A stretch of DNA of 64,000 bases from Coxiellaceae bacterium (lineage in GTDB: Bacteria > Pseudomonadota > Gammaproteobacteria > Coxiellales > Coxiellaceae). The position numbers and the translations under genes were made by a program. Location of the stretch: assembly GCA_029210045.1 (NCBI GenBank), contig JARGNX010000013.1, forward strand, positions 16,853-80,852. Reading direction: 5' to 3'. Below are positions 27,041 through 34,317 of the stretch, one piece after another. The notes under the pieces are model-generated. The model was not told where the DNA came from and did not search any database. It saw only the letters and a list, made by a program, of their open reading frames with translations. How positions within the stretch are numbered: the stretch's first letter is position 1; the number at the start of each line of letters is the position of its first letter.

Positions 27041-27826
27041 ATGAAACTAGCTTTGCCTAGCTTGGAAAGCAGCCCAGTTGCCTTGTTGACCTTATCTGCC
27101 ATGGCGATGGGAGCACTATTAGTCAGCCGTAATCAACTGGCCACCTGGCGTTTGCCGTTTGTCAGAAACGTAGTCTTCCTTATCAGCGTTACACTAAGCA
27201 AACTGCACTATCACCCGGCCAAACAACCTTACCATTCTGACTTTGGCCAAATCACTATCGGCGGCATGCCTTATAGAAATGGCAGTTGGGCAAGCCCTGT
27301 GGGCAATAACCTGATGCGAAAATTACTGTCGCGTGAACAAAACTTGGGGCTCGTGGTTTCGATGGTACAACCGCATGAACAAGCAGGTACTGGTTTGAGC
27401 TTTTTTGGCCCACGACTGCCCATCCAACCTGACTCTTGGCAGACACACAACATTCAACACCACGCCTGCCCAATGCAGGACCTATCAACTGATATCGAAA
27501 ACACACAAGCACATCAAGCAATCGATGCCATGCATGAATGCGTGTTAAGCGGCAAAAGTGTCTACCTGCATTGTCAAGCCGGACAAGGCCGTAGCTTTAT
27601 TATGTTAGTCAGTTATTTTTTGATCCACGGTGAACCACGCCTAGAAGATGATGCACAGGGAATCCCCCAAGTCGGGCATAAAACATTCGTCAGTTATGAA
27701 CAAGCTGTGATGCATATTAAACGCATCCGCCCGCACGTGCTCGCCAAGCCAGAACGCCGCATAAAAATTGAGGAAATTGTCGAGACTTACCACCAAGCCA
27801 AGCCAAACGTTAGCTTTTCTAGATAA
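27041..27826 (+). CDS. Dual-specificity/tyrosine phosphatase-like protein with N-terminal membrane segments
   Basis: 261 residues. The CX5R phosphatase signature is HCQAGQGRS, with catalytic Cys178 and Arg184. A possible general acid is Asp147 in CPMQDLSTD. The entry strand ITIGGMPYR resembles PTPMT1-like dual-specificity phosphatases. Two hydrophobic stretches (about 11-28 and 42-54) precede the domain and may anchor it in a membrane. The substrate may be a phosphoprotein or a phosphoinositide-like lipid; in intracellular bacteria such enzymes can be translocated effectors. The fold is well supported; the role is inferred. Confidence 0.75.
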   Translation: MKLALPSLESSPVALLTLSAMAMGALLVSRNQLATWRLPFVRNVVFLISVTLSKLHYHPAKQPYHSDFGQITIGGMPYRNGSWASPVGNNLMRKLLSREQNLGLVVSMVQPHEQAGTGLSFFGPRLPIQPDSWQTHNIQHHACPMQDLSTDIENTQAHQAIDAMHECVLSGKSVYLHCQAGQGRSFIMLVSYFLIHGEPRLEDDAQGIPQVGHKTFVSYEQAVMHIKRIRPHVLAKPERRIKIEEIVETYHQAKPNVSFSR

Positions 27827-27905
27827 CAAAGGTCAACGTATGCTACACAGTTGCGCCATCAATGTGAATGGATACTGCAGTATAAATAGCTCTAGACACT
27901 CAAGA

Positions 27906-27936
27906 TTATCCACAGCCGAGCGTTTTTGTGTATAAT
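27906..27936 (+). promoter_or_regulatory. Perfect DnaA box next to a glmS promoter -10
   Basis: TTATCCACA at 27906-27914 matches the high-affinity DnaA box exactly. A TATAAT hexamer follows at 27931-27936, 37 bp before the glmS ATG. No good -35 is visible at standard distance, so the DnaA box may overlap the polymerase site. Confidence 0.5.
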
Positions 27937-27973
27937 GCAGCAGGTTGAATTTAACATCACAAGGATGCCAAAC

Positions 27974-29806
27974 ATGTGTGGAATCGTCGGAGCTGTTGCG
28001 CAAAGGAATATTGCACAAATTTTGCTGGAAGGGCTGAAACGTCTTGAATACCGCGGCTATGATTCCGCAGGCATGGCGATTATTCACCCAGACAGTCATC
28101 AAGTGCAACGCATCCGCGCCAAAGGCAAAGTCGAACGTCTAGCGGATATGCTGAATGCCAATTTACTGCAAGGGCAACTCGGGATAGCACATACGCGCTG
28201 GGCTACCCACGGCCAACCAAACACCACCAATGCGCATCCGCACTTTTCTAATGATACTGTCGCCGTTGTGCATAACGGCATTATCGAGAACCACGTGGCT
28301 TTGCGTCAACAAATGACGAAGCTGGGTTACGAGTTTCAATCAGAGACCGATAGTGAAGTCATTGCCCATATGATTCACCATGAATTAAAAACCAGCAAAG
28401 ATTTACACGAAGCCATTGAAAAAACCATTGCACAACTCGATGGCGCTTACGCGCTCGGTATCGTATGCCAGGATTATCCCGAACAATTATATGCCGTGCG
28501 TAAAGGCAGCCCATTGGTGATCGGTAAAGGCATTGGTGAAAACTTTATTGCTTCTGATCCATTGGCACTCTTGCCAGTTACACAACAATTTATCTATCTT
28601 GAAGATGATGATATTGCTGAAATCACGATCGATAAAGTAACGATTTATCATCATAACGAAGAAGTAGATCGTGAAGTACACACATCAGATGCATCCATCA
28701 ACCAGACCTCAAAAGGCAAGTTTCGTCACTTTATGCAAAAAGAAATTTTTGAGCAAGGGACAGTAATTCATGAAGCTTACGAGGGTCACCTTTTAAATAA
28801 CCGCGTGATCGAACAAAGCTTTGGTCACCGCGCTTTAGAAATATTTCAGCAAGTTGAACGCGTAACGATTGTTGCCTGTGGCACCAGTTACCATGCTGCA
28901 CTGACCGCGCGCTATTGGTTAGAAGGCATTGCCGGCATTCCTTGCCAAGTCGAAGTCGCCAGCGAAAACCGTTACCGCAATGCTGTTGTTGAAGAGAATG
29001 CTTTATATATTGCATTATCACAGTCCGGCGAAACAGCCGATACACTCGCTGCCATGCGCAAAGCAAAGTCAGCAGGCTACCTAGCCACCTTAGCGATTTG
29101 TAACGCACCCGAAAGCTCTTTAGTGCGCGAAGCTGACCTAGCCATAATGACACGTGCAGGCACTGAAATCGGCGTTGCTGCCACTAAAACATTTAGCAAT
29201 CAGTTGGTGTCGCTCGCCTTAGTAAGCATTGTATTAGGTCGCAAACACGGCATTGATGCTGCTATCGAAACCACACTATGCAAACAGTTATTAGAACTAC
29301 CTGGCTTTATTAACAATGTCTTAAAGCTTGACAACGAAATCAAACAAATTTCTAAGCGTTTTCGCAATAAAACCCAAGCCTTGTTTCTAGGGCGTGGTGA
29401 AATGTTTCCGATTGCACTCGAAGGCGCATTAAAACTAAAAGAAATTTCATACATTCATGCCGAAGCTTACCCTGCTGGCGAGCTCAAACATGGACCCCTA
29501 GCATTAGTCGACACTGGCATGCCAGTGATTGTGGTAGCACCAAAAAATAATTTGCTAGAAAAATTACAGTCAAACATTCAAGAAGTGCAAGCACGCGGTG
29601 GTGAAGTGATTGTGTTTGCTGATGAATCCATTGAATGGCCACACACTTCCAATTTAACTGTATTGCCAATGCCTAAGGTCGGTGATTTTATTGCACCGGT
29701 TATTTATAATATTCCACTGCAATTGCTGGCCTATCACGTCGCCGTATTGAAGGGAACCGATGTTGATCAACCACGTAACTTAGCTAAATCCGTTACTGTG
29801 GAATAA
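27974..29806 (+). CDS. glmS: Glutamine-fructose-6-phosphate aminotransferase (isomerising)
   Basis: Makes glucosamine 6-phosphate, the first step toward UDP-N-acetylglucosamine for peptidoglycan and lipid A. From the ATG at 27974 it has 610 residues. Cys2 is the N-terminal nucleophile of the glutaminase domain (MCGIVGAV), followed by HTRWATHGQPN and NGIIENH. Two SIS domains follow, with CGTSYHAAL, SQSGETADT and the C-terminal EAYPAGELKHGPLALV. The frame stays open 16 codons upstream, but Cys must follow the initiator Met and AAGGA precedes this ATG. No glmS ribozyme is expected in this lineage and none is seen. Confidence 0.97.
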   Translation: MCGIVGAVAQRNIAQILLEGLKRLEYRGYDSAGMAIIHPDSHQVQRIRAKGKVERLADMLNANLLQGQLGIAHTRWATHGQPNTTNAHPHFSNDTVAVVHNGIIENHVALRQQMTKLGYEFQSETDSEVIAHMIHHELKTSKDLHEAIEKTIAQLDGAYALGIVCQDYPEQLYAVRKGSPLVIGKGIGENFIASDPLALLPVTQQFIYLEDDDIAEITIDKVTIYHHNEEVDREVHTSDASINQTSKGKFRHFMQKEIFEQGTVIHEAYEGHLLNNRVIEQSFGHRALEIFQQVERVTIVACGTSYHAALTARYWLEGIAGIPCQVEVASENRYRNAVVEENALYIALSQSGETADTLAAMRKAKSAGYLATLAICNAPESSLVREADLAIMTRAGTEIGVAATKTFSNQLVSLALVSIVLGRKHGIDAAIETTLCKQLLELPGFINNVLKLDNEIKQISKRFRNKTQALFLGRGEMFPIALEGALKLKEISYIHAEAYPAGELKHGPLALVDTGMPVIVVAPKNNLLEKLQSNIQEVQARGGEVIVFADESIEWPHTSNLTVLPMPKVGDFIAPVIYNIPLQLLAYHVAVLKGTDVDQPRNLAKSVTVE

Positions 29807-29832
29807 ATGTTAAATCGATGGATTACATTTAT
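29803..29832. terminator. Weak hairpin between convergent glmS and the next gene
   Basis: ATAAATGT (29803-29810) and ACATTTAT (29825-29832) are exact inverted repeats that overlap the glmS stop codon and the end of the opposite gene. The stem is AT-rich and has no T-tract, so terminator function is doubtful. Confidence 0.25.
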
Positions 29833-30752
29833 AGGCGGCAGCGTAACTGCTCAAGGTCACCCTGATCTTTTGCCACCAAACGTTGCGGTCGACGACTACC
29901 AAAGAAACGTTGCCGGCTCGGCTTTGGCTTGCCGGGCTTTACTGGACACAAAGGTGGCTTTCCTAAAGCTGGAGGTTTAGCCAACTCACCTACCGGCAAT
30001 GATCCCAATGCTCGCCGTATACTATCCAATGACGGCATAGAAAACGGCTCTGCTGGTCGAGCGATTGCCGGAAGATATAATCGCGGGGGTTTACGTCTTA
30101 AATACGGTTTCTTAACCGGGGGTTTTATCACTTGCCCTAATGCTGGCAGAGTAGCCATCACTTTAGACTGCACTGCTTGAAATTTTTCTCGGAACGATTC
30201 AACACCTATCATGGCATTATCATCACCAAAATCCGTGTGGTGAATACACTTTAGATGAAAGTAATCCAGCATGTATTGCTTGTGCGTCACAACTACAGTA
30301 CCCATTTCATCATTCGTTGGACTGTACTTGCCTCGTGGCCCAAGCCTATACAGACTTTGTAAACGACCATCAGAATCAATGCGTGCATGAGCACGCCATA
30401 ACGATTGCCCTGGATCAGGCTGGTCATGATAAAACAGCAAATGGCATTGCGCCTGCTTAAAGTGTCCCTTCTTTCGCCAATGGTATAACCAATCTAATGC
30501 ACCCAATAAGCGCATCCCGTTTCGCTCACCATAGAAGTTCTCATCCGGTAACATAAAAAAGACATTAGTTCGCTTGACCGCATCAGCCGAGAGCCAATTT
30601 TTCTCGCTTGTATCATTAAAAAAAATCGCGCTCGCTGACTCGTGCCAATACTGCGCACTATCATCATGCGTTTCTGTGACGTTAATAATGACCGCGAGAT
30701 CAAGAAATAAATTAATCTCGACCGGAGTCTGTCGCCTAGCACCATCTCTCAT
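29829..30752 (-). CDS. Unknown cytosolic protein with basic Pro-rich C terminus
   Basis: 307 residues from the ATG at 30752 (GGGA lies 6 nt upstream; a TTG 27 bp further out is also in frame). No family was recognised. The N-terminal 210 residues look globular, with regular strands (VEINLFLDLAVIINV, TNVFFMLPDENFY, CHLLFYHDQPDPG). The last 90 residues are Pro/Lys/Arg-rich and probably disordered. No signal peptide or membrane segment is present. It stands alone, convergent with glmS. The tail composition fits several effector-like genes in this window, but a function cannot be given. Confidence 0.5.
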   Translation of the reverse strand: MRDGARRQTPVEINLFLDLAVIINVTETHDDSAQYWHESASAIFFNDTSEKNWLSADAVKRTNVFFMLPDENFYGERNGMRLLGALDWLYHWRKKGHFKQAQCHLLFYHDQPDPGQSLWRAHARIDSDGRLQSLYRLGPRGKYSPTNDEMGTVVVTHKQYMLDYFHLKCIHHTDFGDDNAMIGVESFREKFQAVQSKVMATLPALGQVIKPPVKKPYLRRKPPRLYLPAIARPAEPFSMPSLDSIRRALGSLPVGELAKPPALGKPPLCPVKPGKPKPSRQRFFGSRRPQRLVAKDQGDLEQLRCRL

Positions 30753-30836
30753 AGTTATTCCCACAGCACAACAAGGCAATTAATGTAGCATTGCCTATCA
30801 TTGAGCCTCAATAAAGAGATCGCATAGTTGTCGACA

Positions 30837-31661
30837 TTACATGTTCAAAACAAACACTTCGCCAGCTGGTGTGTTAAGCGGCGCTTCCTTCGCGTCACCC
30901 TGTGAACATGAAGTGACATATAACTGACTAAAGTCATCATTAAACGCACAGCTGGTCGGACGCTGCACCGGCATCGTAACGGCTTGAATAATGTCGCCCT
31001 GTGGATTAAAGCAATCCAATCGAGAACCATTCCATTGCGCTACCCATAAATTACCAGCCTGATCAACGGCCGTACCATCCGGTTCGGAGTTGGATTTTTC
31101 TTCGTAAAATATTTCACGCTGACCAATCTCACCCGCTTCAATGTCAAAGCGATAACGGTAAATAGTTCGACCATAAGAGTCGTTATGATACATATATTGC
31201 TGATCTAAGCTCCAACCAATACCATTGGGAATATAATACCCATCAGCTTGTTTAGTCACGGTGCCATCAACGTCGATACAAAAGAACTCACCTAATGGTT
31301 GTTTTAAATCCGAGCTGATCGAACCAAACCAAAAGCGCCCTTTGGCATCCGATTTACCATCGTTCATACGGCAACTGCCTGACATCTCAATCACATGCGC
31401 CACAACTTCAACACGCATATCAGGCAAATGTAAAATCGATATACCATCACCCATGGCTGCCCACAAACTGCTGTCATCTCTTGGACCAATGCAGCCAATC
31501 GCCTCGGGCATCGGCCATTCATGGTGTTGCTGAGTCAGCGGATCAAAACGATGCACCGATGGCTTGATGATATCCACCCAAAATAAACATTGTTGTGCGC
31601 TGTGCCATATTGGGCTTTCGCCTAGCATGCTCGTTACAGATGATAATGATTTTATTTGCAT
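30837..31661 (-). CDS. SMP-30/gluconolactonase-family protein
   Basis: 274 residues forming a six-bladed SMP-30/regucalcin propeller. The metal-site Glu is in LGESPIWHSAQQCLFWVDI, the RMNDGKSDAKGRFWFGSI stretch carries the conserved Asn-Asp, and YIPNGIGWSLDQQYMYHNDS and NSEPDGTAVDQAGNLWVAQW supply the remaining ligands. Enzymes of this family hydrolyse sugar lactones or related esters with a divalent metal. No sugar dehydrogenase is adjacent, so the substrate is not known. Confidence 0.88.
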   Translation of the reverse strand: MQIKSLSSVTSMLGESPIWHSAQQCLFWVDIIKPSVHRFDPLTQQHHEWPMPEAIGCIGPRDDSSLWAAMGDGISILHLPDMRVEVVAHVIEMSGSCRMNDGKSDAKGRFWFGSISSDLKQPLGEFFCIDVDGTVTKQADGYYIPNGIGWSLDQQYMYHNDSYGRTIYRYRFDIEAGEIGQREIFYEEKSNSEPDGTAVDQAGNLWVAQWNGSRLDCFNPQGDIIQAVTMPVQRPTSCAFNDDFSQLYVTSCSQGDAKEAPLNTPAGEVFVLNM

Positions 31662-31681
31662 TTTTTATATTTCCTAGTAAA

Positions 31682-32644
31682 TTATTTAACTGCTTGTAAT
31701 GCACGCCATCGTAATGCAGGATGATTGCTAACTGCTTCACAAAACACTTCATCCGCTGACAAAAATTCTGGTCGAATTTCACCATACTCCTCAATACTTT
31801 GCAAAAAATCTTTTTCAGGTTCATTAAATGGCAATATACTTTGAAAAGCTTGCTTGCAACTTGTTACCAAATCATCAGCCCATCTTTCAATGAGTGCATA
31901 CGTAGTTCCAGGTATAATATCCCTTCTAAGAACTGGTATTAATTTATTCCTAATGCCCTTTACGCTATATTGAATCATATCCACATTAATCTGACGCCAG
32001 CTCCCTTTACGCATCCCCGCATAAACAGTAAATGTTTGACGCAATTTTTTATTATCTAAACCCCACTGAGTTAACAAGTTGTGGCTATCATATAAATCCC
32101 TTGCAGCTTCACGTTCTAATAAAGCACAGAGCTTGCCTGCAGCTAATTCATGAATATCTAAAACATTGACTCCTACTGATTTCATCCAACCTTTTGATTG
32201 CATCCATTGAACTGGCCATAATGCTCTGCGATAAAGATAATTCAAATCCAGCTCAAGTCGACCATTAGCACCTAATAAACTTGTGTAAATCAGTATCATC
32301 TTACCACCAGCATGAGCACCTGGGTTACGATAAAGCGTGTATCCCTGTCGTCGACATAAATCTAAAATAACCCTCTTGATTGCTACTTTCTCGGCTAACA
32401 TCACCTGCCGGTCAATGGAGCCTACATAGTTAAAATCTATATCAAGTGACAGTCTTGGAAGATTCGCAGTACAAAATAAATTAATTGCAGTCCCACCTTT
32501 TAAAACCAGGCGCTTTTTTAAATAAGGCGTGGCCATAAAAATATCCAACAAACCCAACAAGCGATATACTTTTTCTAAAATTTCCGGCCTGTATCCTTTT
32601 GTCTCTGCCTCAAATCGTAATTCTTGTTCAGTAATCGATATCAT
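31682..32644 (-). CDS. abiEii: AbiEii-type nucleotidyltransferase toxin
   Basis: 320 residues of the AbiEii/AbiGii (MenA-like) nucleotidyltransferase family. The motif VLKGGTAINLF is at 47-57, the catalytic aspartates Asp68 and Asp70 are in LSLDIDFNY, and the downstream Lys/Asp motif is VLDIHELAAGKLCALLEREAARDLYD. These toxins modify tRNA or block growth and can protect against phage. The gene overlaps the end of its antitoxin gene by 17 bp, the classic arrangement. No internal stop or truncation is seen, so the pair appears intact. Confidence 0.88.
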   Translation of the reverse strand: MISITEQELRFEAETKGYRPEILEKVYRLLGLLDIFMATPYLKKRLVLKGGTAINLFCTANLPRLSLDIDFNYVGSIDRQVMLAEKVAIKRVILDLCRRQGYTLYRNPGAHAGGKMILIYTSLLGANGRLELDLNYLYRRALWPVQWMQSKGWMKSVGVNVLDIHELAAGKLCALLEREAARDLYDSHNLLTQWGLDNKKLRQTFTVYAGMRKGSWRQINVDMIQYSVKGIRNKLIPVLRRDIIPGTTYALIERWADDLVTSCKQAFQSILPFNEPEKDFLQSIEEYGEIRPEFLSADEVFCEAVSNHPALRWRALQAVK

Positions 32645-33440
32645 TTCCTGGTTCCTCCCATTGCTGATTATGTAAATAATCAGGTACGATGAGCTGCCAT
32701 TTTTTTATATACGTCCCTTTACCCACAGTAGATTTGCGGTCGATGTAATAAGGTCGCTTTGGTATGTGCAGCAACAGACGCGCCACAGCACTAGGGTCGA
32801 TCGGCAGATACTCTTGACGCCGATCGAAAAAATAACCGAGCTTTGAAACTATGCTGGCTTGTTTCAATGATAAAGCATAATCTACAGCAAATTGCATGTT
32901 AAATACAACTATTTGCTCTAAAGATCGAAAAACTTCTTCCCAACCACCACTAATATGAGGACGATCCAATACATCAACAATAGTACGCTCTATTGTTGTT
33001 CGATTAATCTGAATACCTGATTTTGTTACTTGCTCAATACCTAATTTTTTCTGAGAAACAGAAGGATTATAAATCGCTCGGTACTGCTGATTTTGAAATG
33101 AAAAAACGTTAGTCCGTTTTGCCGTCAAAAAAGTGTGTTCATTAAAATCAGTATAAGCAATTCCATGAGCTTCTAATGCTGTATGATATGCTAAAACAGC
33201 ATCATCTGTTGCCTTACTTGCAATGAGCGATGGATTCACAAAGTTAGATTGATAAGCACTTTCACTATTAACAACATACAACCCCTTCCGTACATGGGTT
33301 AGCCTGCCCTTTTTGCAGTTGTTATAAAGGGTCATATAACAATTTTTACTTGTGGCACCTTGGTCCCGATTGAGCATGAATTGCTTAAATTCCTCAAAAC
33401 GAAAAACGACATGTTGGTTAAAAAACCCTGAAATATTCAT
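32628..33440 (-). CDS. abiEi: AbiEi-type antitoxin
   Basis: A winged-helix antitoxin N-terminal domain (FRFEEFKQFM, then CKKGRLTHVRKGLYVV) is followed by the AbiEi C-terminal region (HTALEAHGIAYTDFNEHTFLT, RTTIERTIVDVLDRPHISGG, DRRQEYLPIDPS). From the ATG at 33440 it has 270 residues; the ATG at 33464 would add 8. The downstream start is preferred because the predicted transcription start is near 33469 and the operator covers the upstream ATG. The protein represses its own promoter and neutralises the toxin encoded next to it. Confidence 0.85.
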   Translation of the reverse strand: MNISGFFNQHVVFRFEEFKQFMLNRDQGATSKNCYMTLYNNCKKGRLTHVRKGLYVVNSESAYQSNFVNPSLIASKATDDAVLAYHTALEAHGIAYTDFNEHTFLTAKRTNVFSFQNQQYRAIYNPSVSQKKLGIEQVTKSGIQINRTTIERTIVDVLDRPHISGGWEEVFRSLEQIVVFNMQFAVDYALSLKQASIVSKLGYFFDRRQEYLPIDPSAVARLLLHIPKRPYYIDRKSTVGKGTYIKKWQLIVPDYLHNQQWEEPGNDIDY

Positions 33441-33463
33441 TATTTGTTGCTCATATAGGTACA

Positions 33464-33503
33464 TACTCTAATGATATTATAGAGTACATCTACATAAAAG
33501 CAA
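33464..33503 (-). promoter_or_regulatory. Promoter and operator of the abiE pair
   Basis: On the minus strand TTGCTT (33503-33498), a 16-bp spacer and a consensus TATAAT (33481-33476) form a good promoter. The inverted repeat TACTCTA / TAGAGTA (33464-33470 and 33480-33486, 9-bp centre) covers the -10 and the predicted start. AbiEi proteins are known to bind such repeats. Confidence 0.65.
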
Positions 33504-33516
33504 CTAAGGGGCGTTA

Positions 33517-34305
33517 TTAATCAACTGCCGCCAACTGTAGCAAATCATCCTCTAACGACATAAAGTCCCACAGACTCTTATCCATCAACTGACTAGGCTT
33601 CACACTTTGCAAAGCATGTAAAATATTGCTGGGTACTTTGGGATTATTTTCAGTAAGCTCAGCTAATAGCTTTTTCACTTTTTGACGCACCAGATTTTGT
33701 TGTGAACCACATAAATTACACGGGATGATTGGAAAGCCTTGCTCACGTGCATAAGCACGAATATCATTTTCCTGGCAATAAGCCAATGGTCGAATCACAA
33801 TTTGCTTTTTGCTATCGGTTAATAACTTCGGCGGCATCGAACGAATTTGGCCGCTGTATAATATCGACATCAGTAAAGTTTGCACCATATCATCACGGTG
33901 ATGACCTAAGGCCACCTTATTAAAACCATTGTCTTCTGCATAGCGATAAATATTACCGCGACGTAAGCGGGAACACAGCGAGCAGTAGGTTTTGCCTTCA
34001 GGAACTTTTTCCTTCACCACCTTATATGTATTGCGAGTTTCAATCTCGTAAGACACATGTTGCGCATCCAACCAATCACGCATGGCGCTATCGTCCCAGC
34101 CAGGCTGGGTTTGATCCAAGGTATATACAAATAATTCGAAATCACAACGCCGATGCAAACGCAGTTGCTGCAACATCATCACCATCGTATACGAATCTTT
34201 ACCGCCCGATAAACACGCCATGACGCGATCACCTGGTTGTATCATATTATAATCGGCAACTGCCTTACTAACGTAATGACTTAATTTTTTTTCTATAGCA
34301 CTCAC
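33517..34305 (-). CDS. ttcA: tRNA 2-thiocytidine synthetase TtcA
   Basis: Thiolates cytidine 32 in certain tRNAs, using ATP and an iron-sulphur cluster. Visible are the PP-loop SGGKDSYTM near residue 34, the [10 protein letters not shown] pair of cysteines, [14 protein letters not shown] and the third cluster cysteine in [13 protein letters not shown]. The 262 residues are a little shorter than the E. coli enzyme but contain all core motifs. Translation starts with GTG at 34305. It is 12 bp downstream of polA on the same strand and may be co-transcribed with it. Confidence 0.93.
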   Translation of the reverse strand: MSAIEKKLSHYVSKAVADYNMIQPGDRVMACLSGGKDSYTMVMMLQQLRLHRRCDFELFVYTLDQTQPGWDDSAMRDWLDAQHVSYEIETRNTYKVVKEKVPEGKTYCSLCSRLRRGNIYRYAEDNGFNKVALGHHRDDMVQTLLMSILYSGQIRSMPPKLLTDSKKQIVIRPLAYCQENDIRAYAREQGFPIIPCNLCGSQQNLVRQKVKKLLAELTENNPKVPSNILHALQSVKPSQLMDKSLWDFMSLEDDLLQLAAVD

Positions 34306-34317
34306 GACTCTTCACCT

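Noticed and set aside
27906..27914. DnaA box as part of a replication origin
   Set aside because: Only one perfect box is seen, with no AT-rich unwinding region, dnaA, dnaN or gidA nearby.
27926..27973. Upstream start of glmS
   Set aside because: The catalytic Cys must be the second residue, which fixes the start at 27974.
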